Made by a program: the position numbers and the translations under genes | The notes under the pieces: model-generated | What the model was told of the DNA's origin: nothing | Databases searched by the model: none | What the model saw: only the letters and a program-made list of their open reading frames with translations | From: Kistimonas sp. bin40 | GTDB taxonomy: Bacteria > Pseudomonadota > Gammaproteobacteria > Pseudomonadales > Endozoicomonadaceae | Direction: 5' to 3' | Assembly: GCA_002238585.1 (NCBI GenBank) | Contig: MPMQ01000003.1 | Coordinates: 1 to 64,000 of the forward strand | Length of the DNA stretch: 64,000 nt | In this document: positions 8,735 through 17,068 of the stretch, piece after piece | How the letters are laid out: each line of letters starts with the position of its first letter | Position numbering within the stretch: position 1 is the first letter of the stretch

Positions 8735-9286
8735 GTGTATACTCTTCGCAACCCTTTGATGTGGCTGCCTTCCGCCACCCTTGTGCTCATGATCAGTGCC
8801 TGTGGCTTTCAACTGCGTGGTGCGGCAACCCTGGGGCCAGTGCTGCACAGGCTGGCTGTCGCTGATGATGACATGCCTTTCATCAGCCAGCTCGAAAACG
8901 CCCTGCGTCAGGCTGGTACCTCAATCAACACCAGCAACCCCGACTACTTCCTCAGAGTGCTGGCTCTGGAGCAGGACAATCGTAATGACAGCCTGTCCGA
9001 AAACCGGGAAGAAATCGAGATGACCGCGCGCCTGCGCTGGCAACTGGAAGACGCCAGGGGACAGATTCTCCTGCCGCAACAGCAGCTTGAAAGGCGCAGC
9101 CACACCAGTATCAGCGATCGCTACAATGCCTCCGCCCTTGAGCAGGAAACCGCACAGCAAGCCCTGCTGCAAGAACTGGCACGGGCACTTGTTGATCGCC
9201 TGGGTGCCCTTGAAGAAGCCGATTTGCACAAGGAAGAGGAACAGAAAGAGACACCCCACTTCCACGCGCAAGACGTGTCTGACTAA
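8735..9286 (+). CDS. lptE: LptE, outer-membrane LPS-assembly lipoprotein
   Basis: LptE (formerly RlpB) is the lipoprotein plug of the LptD barrel that inserts lipopolysaccharide into the outer leaflet. The 183-residue protein has an N-terminal signal with a lipobox, LMISAC, placing the lipidated Cys near residue 23. It is followed by GFQLRGAATL, the diagnostic start of mature LptE (CGFxLRG). The middle keeps the family pattern (FISQLENALRQAG, then LSENREEIEMTARLRWQLED). The C-terminus is a longer acidic tail (EEADLHKEEEQKE) than usual. The stop overlaps the holA start (TAATG), indicating translational coupling, as in other gammaproteobacteria. Confidence 0.93.
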   Translation: MYTLRNPLMWLPSATLVLMISACGFQLRGAATLGPVLHRLAVADDDMPFISQLENALRQAGTSINTSNPDYFLRVLALEQDNRNDSLSENREEIEMTARLRWQLEDARGQILLPQQQLERRSHTSISDRYNASALEQETAQQALLQELARALVDRLGALEEADLHKEEEQKETPHFHAQDVSD

Positions 9287-10380
9287 TGCCAACAAACCTG
9301 AAGGCCGAACAACTGCCCCGTCACCTGGCATCGGTCAGGGAAGAAATGGAGCCTGCCTATATCGTCTCCGGGGATGAACCGCTGCAGACCCAGGAAGCCT
9401 GTGACGGCATTCGTGCGGCCGCGCGCCAGCGAGGCTACACCGAGCGCGTTGTCTACACCGTGGACACCGGATTCAGCTGGACAGACCTGCTGAGCGAATT
9501 TGGCAACCTGTCCCTGTTTGCCAGCCGCAAACTGGTCGAGTTGCGCGTCCCTTTCGAACGCGCCAGCGGTGGCAAGGAGGTGCTGATCAACTATGCAAAG
9601 AACCCACCCAGGGACACCCTCCTCCTGCTGCAAACCAGTCGCATCGCCAAGGCCAAAGAAAAAACAGCCTGGTTTGCCGCATTGGCTGCCCGTGCCGTCC
9701 ACATCCGGATATGGCCAGTGGAACCTGGACAGCTGCCCGGCTGGATCCGGACCCGTCTGGCAAGAGCCGGACTGAAAATCGATCCCCAGGCCCTGGAAAT
9801 GCTCTCTGGCTGTGTTGAAGGCAATCTGCTGGCCGCAGCCCAGGAGGTCGAACGGCTGAAACTGCTCGCCGACAATGCGCTGGTGACCGTAGAAACTGTC
9901 CGTCAGGCTGTGGCCGATCACGCACGCTACACCCCGTTCGATCTGGCCGATGCGGCACTCGCCGGCAATGCCAGACAGAGTCTGCGCATCTACGCAACCC
10001 TGATGGCCGCAGGCTCGGAACCCTACCCGATTCTCTGGTCGCTGACCCGCGAGCTGCGGCTGGCAAACCATATAGCAGCCAGCCTGCGCCAGGGCGTTGC
10101 CTTGCCACAGGCGCTCGAACAGGCAGCCCGGGTACACGGGCAGGTGCCTTTTCTACTGAAAAAAAAGCAGGCCCACTACCAGCAATTTATTTACAGACTG
10201 GGTGAGCGCACTATCCGGCACTGCATCAAGAAAGCGGCACAGGCAGACAGGCTACTCAAAGGTGCCGTCGCCGACGACGGCCAACCCGCCAGCCAGGCTC
10301 TGGCCAATCTGATTGTGGCCATGAGCACCGGTTCCACCAACCTGCCCGAGCCGGGGGCCTCTGCGCCGCTGCCTCACTGA
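9286..10380 (+). CDS. holA: HolA, DNA polymerase III delta subunit
   Basis: Delta is the clamp-loader wrench that opens the beta sliding clamp. The 364-residue length is close to E. coli HolA (343). Recognisable segments are YIVSGDEPLQTQEACDGIRA at the start, DLLSEFGNLSLFASRKLVEL, the collar-linker LDPQ-type region here KIDPQALEMLSGCVEGNLLA, AAQEVERLKLLA, and the C-terminal YPILWSLTRELRLANHIAAS. It begins inside the lptE stop codon and is probably co-transcribed with it. A short Pro/Ser-rich tail (NLPEPGASAPLPH) follows the conserved part. Confidence 0.93.
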   Translation: MPTNLKAEQLPRHLASVREEMEPAYIVSGDEPLQTQEACDGIRAAARQRGYTERVVYTVDTGFSWTDLLSEFGNLSLFASRKLVELRVPFERASGGKEVLINYAKNPPRDTLLLLQTSRIAKAKEKTAWFAALAARAVHIRIWPVEPGQLPGWIRTRLARAGLKIDPQALEMLSGCVEGNLLAAAQEVERLKLLADNALVTVETVRQAVADHARYTPFDLADAALAGNARQSLRIYATLMAAGSEPYPILWSLTRELRLANHIAASLRQGVALPQALEQAARVHGQVPFLLKKKQAHYQQFIYRLGERTIRHCIKKAAQADRLLKGAVADDGQPASQALANLIVAMSTGSTNLPEPGASAPLPH

Positions 10381-10410
10381 AATACCACTGCGTTCATCGG
10401 GGCACTGCCT

Positions 10411-11178
10411 CTACACCGTCTGCAAGCGCAGCCCGTACTTGCGCAGCTCATTTGTTGAAAGATTTCGGCTCTGCAAGATGCTGGCACAAGCCTGATACCG
10501 CTCCTGCATGTACCGGGCCAAATACTCCTGACGGCCCACATCCGCCCTGGACAAAGGCCCCAGCTGGCTGAACTCTTCTCGCCTGATTTTCTCATGCTCC
10601 AGGTAAGCACGCCTGTAGCTTTCCAGCAGTCGGTCCTCATGGGAGAGGTGCATAAAACGAAGGCCTTTCCAGCATCCCCACAGGAGGCCACCCATGGTGG
10701 ACAGCAGCACAGCCCCACCAAGGCCCACCGCAAAACCGGTCTGGGAAGCTGCCGCACCCGCCACCACATTGGGAAGCAAGGTCGCGCCGGACAAGCCACC
10801 CACCATCGCCGACATGGACACCACACTGCCCACCACCAGCAGCGAAGCACTGGCGCTCGCGGCGACCAGCAACCATTTCGGACTCAGACAGCAGTCCACA
10901 GCACGGAAAATCTGAGCCGCCACCAGGCGTGCTGAACGGGTCCTGCGCGCCAGCTGGCGGGGCTCAGGCTGGTGCTCGTTCCACAACCGGTAGTCCTCTT
11001 GCGTCACCCTCACCCGCCTCTCCACCAGCGAGACCAGCGCACTGCCCTCGTCCAGGCAAGACGTCTGTGAGTCTACAGAGTCCGCACTCCCCACTCCCTG
11101 TCCAACAGCGCTCGCTGGCTGCGGCGTCCGTGCCATATCACTGACAGGCCAAAAAACATTAAGAGAAACTTCGTTCAT
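10411..11178 (-). CDS. Unrecognised two-helix membrane protein
   Basis: A 255-residue protein I do not recognise. The N-terminal 90 residues are hydrophilic and Ser/Gln-rich. Two long hydrophobic stretches follow (KWLLVAASASASLLVVGSVV and GFAVGLGGAVLLSTMGGLLW), separated by a short Gly/Ala-rich segment. The C-terminal 80 residues are charged and likely helical (LESYRRAYLEHEKIRREEF, REYLARYMQERYQ-like). This is the hairpin topology common among host-membrane-inserted effectors, but no family is identified. The start at 11178 is supported by GGGGGAG nine bases upstream, a ribosome site that overlaps the stop of the preceding phospholipase-like gene six bases away, so the two form an operon. Confidence 0.65.
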   Translation of the reverse strand: MNEVSLNVFWPVSDMARTPQPASAVGQGVGSADSVDSQTSCLDEGSALVSLVERRVRVTQEDYRLWNEHQPEPRQLARRTRSARLVAAQIFRAVDCCLSPKWLLVAASASASLLVVGSVVSMSAMVGGLSGATLLPNVVAGAAASQTGFAVGLGGAVLLSTMGGLLWGCWKGLRFMHLSHEDRLLESYRRAYLEHEKIRREEFSQLGPLSRADVGRQEYLARYMQERYQACASILQSRNLSTNELRKYGLRLQTV

Positions 11179-11184
11179 CGCTAC

Positions 11185-12393
11185 TTACTCCCCCTGACCA
11201 CGAACGGATATGAGCCAGCTCCTGCCGCCCGGAAACACTTGTTGTTGCCAACGATCTTTTAAACGGGCGCGCGCCGTGACCCGGTAGACTGTGCTTGATG
11301 TCGATGACCAGCTCCAGGGTGTGAAGGAAACCATATATCCTTCCTCCTCGTAGAAAAGTTCACCTTGAATCTCCTTGCCAGTATGCGCGTCGGTGATGAC
11401 GATGGCGTTATCTGCTACAAGCACTATCGTATTCCTGCCGATGGCAACGGCCTTGTGCGCGATCAAACTATCTTTATCCAAAGGGCGGTCAGAGAGAAAA
11501 TGAATGCGTCCCCAAGGGTCCCTGGTGCTGCGCTCCAGGGCATATCCAGGCCCCGGGAACAGCGTTGGCATTGCCGGTGCATGCCGTCCCTGCAACCGTT
11601 TCCAATAAAAGGTCCACAGGTTGGCCAGCGCCCCGGCTGTAAAGCGCACACCGCCCGGCTGGTCTCTGTAGTTGTTTCGCAGCCAGGGGTAGATGGCGCT
11701 GTCTTGTATATCCGAGTAAACATTGGTGACCAGCCGCTCCAGCGCTGCTGCGGCAATCATGGTCTGCTGTCCATTCATCAATTCTTCCCGGGTCAGGTTG
11801 TGTCCCATATCCCTGAACACTTGCAGCAGATCCTCCAGCGGGGAAACTGCTGTCGGAAAGAGCTCCAGTGCATAGCCGTAATCAACCAGCGCGTACTTGT
11901 CGACCAGCAGGTCGCGGGCAATGAGAGGCGAGTCTGAATCAACGGCGTCCAGGTATTGCGAACGGGCATCCATCAGGAGATCGTAAGATTCATCCGCAAC
12001 GCCGTGCGCAATCATTCCCATCATATGGGCAATCAGTTTCTGACACCGTTCGCTGCGCCAGGCACTGCGTCCGGCTGAAGCTCGACCACACTGACTCTCC
12101 ACATGGTCAAAGTAGGCACTGTGAAAGGGAGGCCAATGGGACATCTCCCCGTAGAGACTATCGCTGGCATAGCCACCATCCGGAAGCACCGCACCAATGA
12201 CAAGGCTGCTCAGGTTTTCCTGGAGCAGAGCCTGCAATTGCTTGTCTGTCACCATACCCACAGCCTCATAGGCCATGATGGTGTGCACCGCAGCCCCCGC
12301 TCCCAGGCTCACGCGCGCCAATGTCAGCGTCAGGGCGAATACCACAATCACGGCCGCCAGCCTGACGCGCATCGCCTTTGTGTCTTTGTTCAT
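11185..12393 (-). CDS. Secreted zinc-dependent phospholipase C-like protein
   Basis: This 402-residue protein resembles the zinc-dependent phospholipase C / S1-P1 nuclease-like fold. After a signal peptide (RVRLAAVIVVFALTLTLARV, probable cleavage near SLGAGA) come metal-ligand motifs in the expected order. These are VHTIMAYEA, VIGAVLPDGGYASD (the Asp-containing GAxxPD motif), GEMSHWPPFHSAYFDHVE (His and Glu ligands) and LIAHMMGMIAHGVADESYD (the GxxxHxxxD motif). The C-terminal 130 residues look beta-rich (AVAIGRNTIVLVADNAIVIT, YMVSFTPWSWSSTS) and could be a separate binding domain. Export to the periplasm or outside is likely, with a role in phospholipid attack or scavenging by analogy. It is the first gene of an operon with the two-helix membrane protein downstream. 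Confidence 0.72.
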   Translation of the reverse strand: MNKDTKAMRVRLAAVIVVFALTLTLARVSLGAGAAVHTIMAYEAVGMVTDKQLQALLQENLSSLVIGAVLPDGGYASDSLYGEMSHWPPFHSAYFDHVESQCGRASAGRSAWRSERCQKLIAHMMGMIAHGVADESYDLLMDARSQYLDAVDSDSPLIARDLLVDKYALVDYGYALELFPTAVSPLEDLLQVFRDMGHNLTREELMNGQQTMIAAAALERLVTNVYSDIQDSAIYPWLRNNYRDQPGGVRFTAGALANLWTFYWKRLQGRHAPAMPTLFPGPGYALERSTRDPWGRIHFLSDRPLDKDSLIAHKAVAIGRNTIVLVADNAIVITDAHTGKEIQGELFYEEEGYMVSFTPWSWSSTSSTVYRVTARARLKDRWQQQVFPGGRSWLISVRGQGE

Positions 12394-12528
12394 ACCACTC
12401 GGAACCTCCGCTCTCTACCACTCGCCCTGTGCAGGAGAGTGTGCAGAACGGTAGACACTTTACAGCTCACGAAGTTCCCCTTGTTGTCAATGCAGTCCAG
12501 CTGGCTGACAACACCACAGCTGGCCGGG

Positions 12529-12623
12529 TTTTCAACTTTTCAACTTTTCAACTTTTCAACTTTTCAACTTTTCAACTTTTCAACTTTTCAACTTTTCAAC
12601 TTTTCAACTTTTCAACTGTTCAA
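12529..12623. repeat. 8-bp tandem repeat (ttttcaac) between genes
   Basis: About eleven nearly perfect copies of ttttcaac lie upstream of the phospholipase-like gene, about 140 bp before its start. The 8-bp unit is not a multiple of three, so it is unlikely to be coding. A plus-strand frame across it (repeating FSTFQLFN) is an artefact. Its position could let copy number alter promoter spacing for the operon. The remainder of 12394-13014 holds only the terminator noted separately. Confidence 0.9.
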
Positions 12624-12956
12624 CATAGTGGAGGGATGGGGCAAGACTGACTCCGGCTCGTGCACAATGCACACATACGCATCGGCTGGCACCCTGTTGG
12701 CGGCAACCAGAGTAGATTCCGGACACAGCAGCAATGCCCAGGGCACGGCATGGTCCGTCGATGATAAAAACCGGCAGCACCCGAATGCCTGGCTGTAACA
12801 TCCTTGTTCACCGATTAAACTATCTTGCCAGAGCAGCTTCCCACTGGGCCGGTGCGACTTCTTCAGCTCATCAACACTGATTCAGGTTCAACAAGCGGGC
12901 TGAAATCACTGTTACGCAAGCCCGGCTGCCAACTCAGCCGTACAAGCGCCATCAGC

Positions 12957-12986
12957 AAAAAACCCGACGCCAAAACGTCGGGTTTT
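12957..12986 (-). terminator. Rho-independent terminator of the coiled-coil membrane protein gene
   Basis: An AACCCGACG / CGTCGGGTT stem with a six-base loop sits 30 bases past the stop of the gene at 13015-14289. On the minus strand it is followed by TTTTTTG, making it a strong terminator in that direction. On the plus strand it has only a short T-run. Confidence 0.85.
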
Positions 12987-13014
12987 CCTTTGGTAGTTCG
13001 AAGAACTCAGACCA

Positions 13015-14289
13015 TCATTTGGCGTCCGCCTGTACCTGCGCTGCACCTTCGTCCAGGCTCAGGAATTGATCCTGATTCACAGAACCCACAACGGACTGGA
13101 AGACCGAACTATGATCACTGCCGCCAGCAGTCCCAACGTTTGCGGTATCCATCGCCACTGAGGCCGCGTGATTCCCTTCCTCACCCTGTACACCATCATC
13201 TGAATTTGAGTCGCTCGTTCCCGGCCGACTTTTCAAAAAGTCATTCTCTCGCTGAAGTTTCGCGTTCTCTCCCTCAAGAATCCTGTTGTGGTTAACAAAA
13301 GCTCTTTTACACACCAGGAACTCTTCTTGCGCTTCCCGCTGGGCATTCTTGGCGGCACCACAGGCTTGCTCAGCTTCTTTGCACGCTTCCAGTGCCTCGT
13401 CCTTGGCGCTGACTTCCTCGGTAAGCTTCTCCTGCAAATCTGTCACGCACTGACCGCGCTGCGCAACCTCCTGACTCAATTTCGTCACATTGTCCCGTAG
13501 TTCTTTGACACTCAGTAAGTAATCGACTTTGACGTCCAGGGCACCTGCCGTATCTATGAAGTCTTGCGCCTGAGCTCTCTCTCTCCAGCTATCAAAGCGG
13601 GTTATAACAAAGCGGGCAGCGCAAGCCGCCGCCCCCAGGCCGCAGGCAACAGGAAGCGCTACCGGCGCTGTCACACCAGTAAGAATCGCCAGCTGGGGCA
13701 ATGCCGCAATGGGCGCTACAAAGGTTGCAAGGTATTTGAAAGAATCCCAATGGCTGGCCTTCCTTTCTGTCAGAGCCTTCTGCTTATCCCCTGCGTTTCT
13801 GAGCTGGGTTGCACGCCGGTGCAAGATATCCGCCGCGTCTACCTCCTTCCTTTGACCACAGTCTTCAGCACGCCGTAGCGCCGCATTGGTACACCGCCTC
13901 TGGATGATGGACCTTCCTGTACGCTGCAAGGCGTTGAACAGGGTGCCCAGAACAGGAAACACGAAGGGTGCTGCGATAACCGCACCGGTTCCCGCGCTGA
14001 GACCACCGAAAACAGGCGACACAGTGCGACCGGCCAGCTCCGTCAGTGCCGGGCCACAGTATTTGTCGATAATGGCCGCAGCGCTGGACTGCAGACCCGC
14101 CACAGCATCTGGTGCTGCAACCGATACGGAGTAGGCAGCAGCCCATCCTTGAGAAAGAGCCGCTTTTGCTTTTCCTGCGACATCCGCAGCAGCAACTGCC
14201 ACACCATCGGGCAGCCAGCGGGCGACATTATTAAAGAGACTGTCGGGATTGATATTCATGTTTTTTACCATCGGAACCTGGATTTGCAT
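13015..14289 (-). CDS. Unrecognised membrane protein with coiled coil
   Basis: A 424-residue protein of unknown family. The start at 14289 is set by a near-perfect AAGGAGGTG five bases upstream. The N-terminal half has two hydrophobic regions (FGGLSAGTGAVIAAPFVFPV and VTAPVALPVACGLGAAACAA). Between them lies a basic helical segment (RRATQLRNAGDKQKALTERK). Residues about 245-345 form a clear coiled coil rich in Glu, Lys, Gln and Leu (LRDNVTKLSQEVAQRGQ, EGENAKLQRENDFLKSR). The last 90 residues are acidic, Ser-rich and probably disordered. Bilobed hydrophobic hairpins plus a coiled coil recall chlamydial Inc-type or Legionella/Coxiella membrane effectors, but there is no sequence match I can name. 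A terminator follows directly. Confidence 0.65.
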   Translation of the reverse strand: MQIQVPMVKNMNINPDSLFNNVARWLPDGVAVAAADVAGKAKAALSQGWAAAYSVSVAAPDAVAGLQSSAAAIIDKYCGPALTELAGRTVSPVFGGLSAGTGAVIAAPFVFPVLGTLFNALQRTGRSIIQRRCTNAALRRAEDCGQRKEVDAADILHRRATQLRNAGDKQKALTERKASHWDSFKYLATFVAPIAALPQLAILTGVTAPVALPVACGLGAAACAARFVITRFDSWRERAQAQDFIDTAGALDVKVDYLLSVKELRDNVTKLSQEVAQRGQCVTDLQEKLTEEVSAKDEALEACKEAEQACGAAKNAQREAQEEFLVCKRAFVNHNRILEGENAKLQRENDFLKSRPGTSDSNSDDGVQGEEGNHAASVAMDTANVGTAGGSDHSSVFQSVVGSVNQDQFLSLDEGAAQVQADAK

Positions 14290-14788
14290 GGAACACCTCC
14301 TTGGCTGCACGCAACGTTTTTTTCATTTGTGGCTTCATCGCCGTTTTCCACCCGAAGTCATTTCGCTTGGGTTATGTACGGTAGATCCTCCGGCGTCAGC
14401 AAAAGTTCAAACAATATTCACCTGGCATTGAGAAACGCTTTTTTGCTGACCTTTTTTGCTGAATAAAGGAACAGTCGATCAACAGGGGCATCACACAGTG
14501 GCGGCAGCCTGTTTTTTCAATTGCTGGAAACCTGAACTCATCAGCCATCAGAGGAGGATTGGAGGCCCATGAACAAGGACGTCCAGGCAGGGGCATGCCA
14601 GTTTTCAAGGGATATCCGGTGAGAGGCGGCCGAAAGACAAGCGATGTTATTGCCCCTGTCCATCATGACAGCTCCGCTGCTATCGCGGGCTGTGCACTCC
14701 GGTTACATAGCAGATCTCGAACGTCTCCCATGCTATCTGTCCTGTTTAACCCAATGCACCAAGTTCCAGGGGCGGGAGGGGCATTGCT

Positions 14789-14925
14789 GAAGACAGGAAG
14801 ACAGGAAGACAGAAAGACAGAAAGACAGAAAGACAGAAAGACAGAAAGACAGAAAGACAGGAAGACAGAAAGACAGAAAGACGGAAAGACGGAAAGACGG
14901 AAAGACGGAAAGACAGGAAGACAGA
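14789..14925. repeat. 8-bp tandem repeat (gacagaaa) in the divergent intergenic region
   Basis: About seventeen copies of an 8-bp unit (agacagga, agacagaa, then agacggaa variants) lie between the divergent coiled-coil membrane gene and the first zinc-finger gene. The unit breaks reading frame, so the plus frame of repeating Arg-Gln-Lys-Asp-type residues is not a gene. The rest of 14290-15159 contains nothing else I can support. Confidence 0.93.
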
Positions 14926-15159
14926 TGAAGGTGAGAAAGGCAGAGAAAGGTAAAGCAAGCTACAAGCTAACAGTCTGATATTACACGCCCGCGCCTGGGA
15001 GGTACCCTGGAGGACGGGTGACTCGTCCCGGTGTCTTCGCTGTCACCGGTAGCGACACGCCTTCCAGGAGACCCCGTTAACCAGGCTGTTACATGGGGTG
15101 CGTTACACTCTGGCTCGCCATGGTCCAACCCGTACCAGCCACTTTCACTGGAGACGACC

Positions 15160-16656
15160 ATGTTTCCTGTTACAACGGCCCCCAGCGAGCCAATGCCTGC
15201 GCCGGCAAGATCAACAACCCTCTCCGCGACTGTCAACGGCAGAAGAAACCCCTTGCTATCGCCGACTGCCTCCATGACCCCCTGCCCTTATCGAGGCTGC
15301 AGGAAATTTTTCAACCGCAACAGCCAGGCATACAAAGATCATCTCTTCCTCCACCTTCTCAAAAGGCCCTGGGTATGCGGCTTTGAAAGCTGCGGCAAGC
15401 GATTTGAGTCACAGGGAAACCTGCAGAGGCACATAACCGCTCACAAAAGGTCAGAGGCGTTTTTCTGTTCTATCGGGGAATGCAGGCAAAGGTTCAGGTG
15501 GGCAGCCGAACTAAGCGCCCATTGCAGGAAAGTCCATGCCACAGAAAAAGCTTTCTCCTGCACCGTGGAAAGCTGCCCAGTACGCTTTGCCCGGCGCGCC
15601 ACTGCCCGGCATCATGTCTTCAGCCATCATACAGCGACCAGGACCTTTTTCTGCCCCATCCAGGACTGCGTAAAGCGATTCAAAGACAAGAAAAATCTGG
15701 ACCAGCACCTACTCGGCCACAGCGGAGAGAAACCATTCCCCTGCCCTGTTGAAGGCTGTGAAAAACGCTTTACGCGACAAACCTACATTCGGACCCACCT
15801 GCTGATCCATAGCGGAGACAAGCCCTTTTCCTGCTCGCAGGAAGACTGCATAAGAACCTTTCTGACCAAACAAAATCTTCGAAATCATCTGCGCTCCCAT
15901 CATGCAAGGCAGTCTCCATTGGCTGGCCCCGTTGAAGGCAGCAGAAGGCAGTTCAGGACCCCGACAGCCGGGTCTATCCAGATGTTTCCCCCTCTTTTTC
16001 CTGGCAGGCACTGCCCCAGGTTCAAACCGCACCCGTGCCCGGCCTCCGCCTCCGGCCGCGAACAGCACTTGTCACGCCCCGCAAGTCTGCAAGTGCACTA
16101 TCAGCGCCATAACAGACAGGGCGTGCCCTCCAGCCCGGTTGGGACCTGCCCCCCAATAGACTTCAGACAAGAAAACCCTCTCAACCCGCACTTGAACTTT
16201 TTTCCTGGCCAGCCTCGAGCGCTGTCGTTCCCCCCCCGAGCGACCAGGCTGTCACCCTCAAAAGAGCAGCGGCACAACCGCCCTGACAGAGCGTACGACT
16301 CCATCGTCACCTGGGTGACTGCTCCCCCGGCCGCGCCTCTGGCCATGACGACGCCGACGCCAGAAGTACAGATGATCAGGCACTGGCAATGGATGCAATC
16401 GACGATGGAACCAGTTGCTCCTGTGCACCAGACACCGCCGCCACCAAACAGGGAAGGGGCCTTGCCGCCTGAGTTTCTTCCGTTACAGTTTGTAGCCGAC
16501 AGCGAGCCGGTCCAGACGGCAAATCAACCAGACGCCCCACTCAGGGATCCGGTTCAGGATCAAGACCAGGCTGATGCCCTTGCAGACCCCACAGACATGT
16601 ATACCTTCCATCTGTCAGAGGATCGGCGGGATGCCGCCCGGAGTCGCCCCCATTGA
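15160..16656 (+). CDS. C2H2 zinc-finger protein (eukaryotic type), 7 fingers
   Basis: A 498-residue protein with about seven C2H2 fingers between residues 40 and 255, mostly C-x4-C-x12-H-x3-H with TGEKP-like linkers (HSGEKPFPCP, HSGDKPFSC, ATEKAFSC). Individual fingers include CPYRGCRKFFNRNSQAYKDH, CPVEGCEKRFTRQTYIRTH and CSQEDCIRTFLTKQNLRNH. The remaining 240 residues are Pro-rich and probably disordered, ending in an acidic segment (RDPVQDQDQADALADPTDMY). I chose 15160 over an upstream ATG at 15031 because GGAG lies eight bases before it. The resulting start MFPVTTAPSEP also resembles the MLPVTIHP start of the zinc-finger family at 36.5-44.3 kb. Bacterial fingers are normally single, Ros-type domains, so tandem arrays like this point to eukaryotic origin or mimicry. 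Nuclear DNA binding in a host is the likely but unproven role. Confidence 0.85.
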   Translation: MFPVTTAPSEPMPAPARSTTLSATVNGRRNPLLSPTASMTPCPYRGCRKFFNRNSQAYKDHLFLHLLKRPWVCGFESCGKRFESQGNLQRHITAHKRSEAFFCSIGECRQRFRWAAELSAHCRKVHATEKAFSCTVESCPVRFARRATARHHVFSHHTATRTFFCPIQDCVKRFKDKKNLDQHLLGHSGEKPFPCPVEGCEKRFTRQTYIRTHLLIHSGDKPFSCSQEDCIRTFLTKQNLRNHLRSHHARQSPLAGPVEGSRRQFRTPTAGSIQMFPPLFPGRHCPRFKPHPCPASASGREQHLSRPASLQVHYQRHNRQGVPSSPVGTCPPIDFRQENPLNPHLNFFPGQPRALSFPPRATRLSPSKEQRHNRPDRAYDSIVTWVTAPPAAPLAMTTPTPEVQMIRHWQWMQSTMEPVAPVHQTPPPPNREGALPPEFLPLQFVADSEPVQTANQPDAPLRDPVQDQDQADALADPTDMYTFHLSEDRRDAARSRPH

Positions 16657-17068
16657 GAACAAGTCTGACCTGCCCCTTTTCATGCAGACCTGAGTTCAGC
16701 TGTCATCGTCCCTGTTGCTGGCCTCATCACAGACACCAGCGCCAGGCAGCGTCCTGACAAGGTCGTCAGAGGGGTGGTACAACCACTCCCTGTAACGAGA
16801 GTCCAACGGTGTTCCGGGTATCTTCAGCAGCCTTTGTCGCTTTCATTTCGCGTTACTGGCTGCAACAACAACCCATACAACCGTCCTGTGCCAACCAAAT
16901 CAACACAGCGTTTTTCCAGTGTCAGCAACGACCGGGAGCTCCTTCCTTCTGTGAGGACCAGGCTGCCATCCAGACACGGAGAACACGGACACAAAATGGC
17001 GATGGAAAAATGTTCTGGCCATCCCTGCTGAAACGGGGGGCCTGCTTATTGTTCCCCGGGAGGCCAAC

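Noticed and set aside
12103..12798. FSTFQLFN repeat frame
   Set aside because: It is an 8-bp intergenic repeat read for three cycles, and the rest of the frame is antisense to the phospholipase-like gene.
14559..14978. Arg-Gln-Lys-Asp-rich frame over the gacagaaa array
   Set aside because: An 8-bp unit cycles all three frames and the flanks look non-coding.
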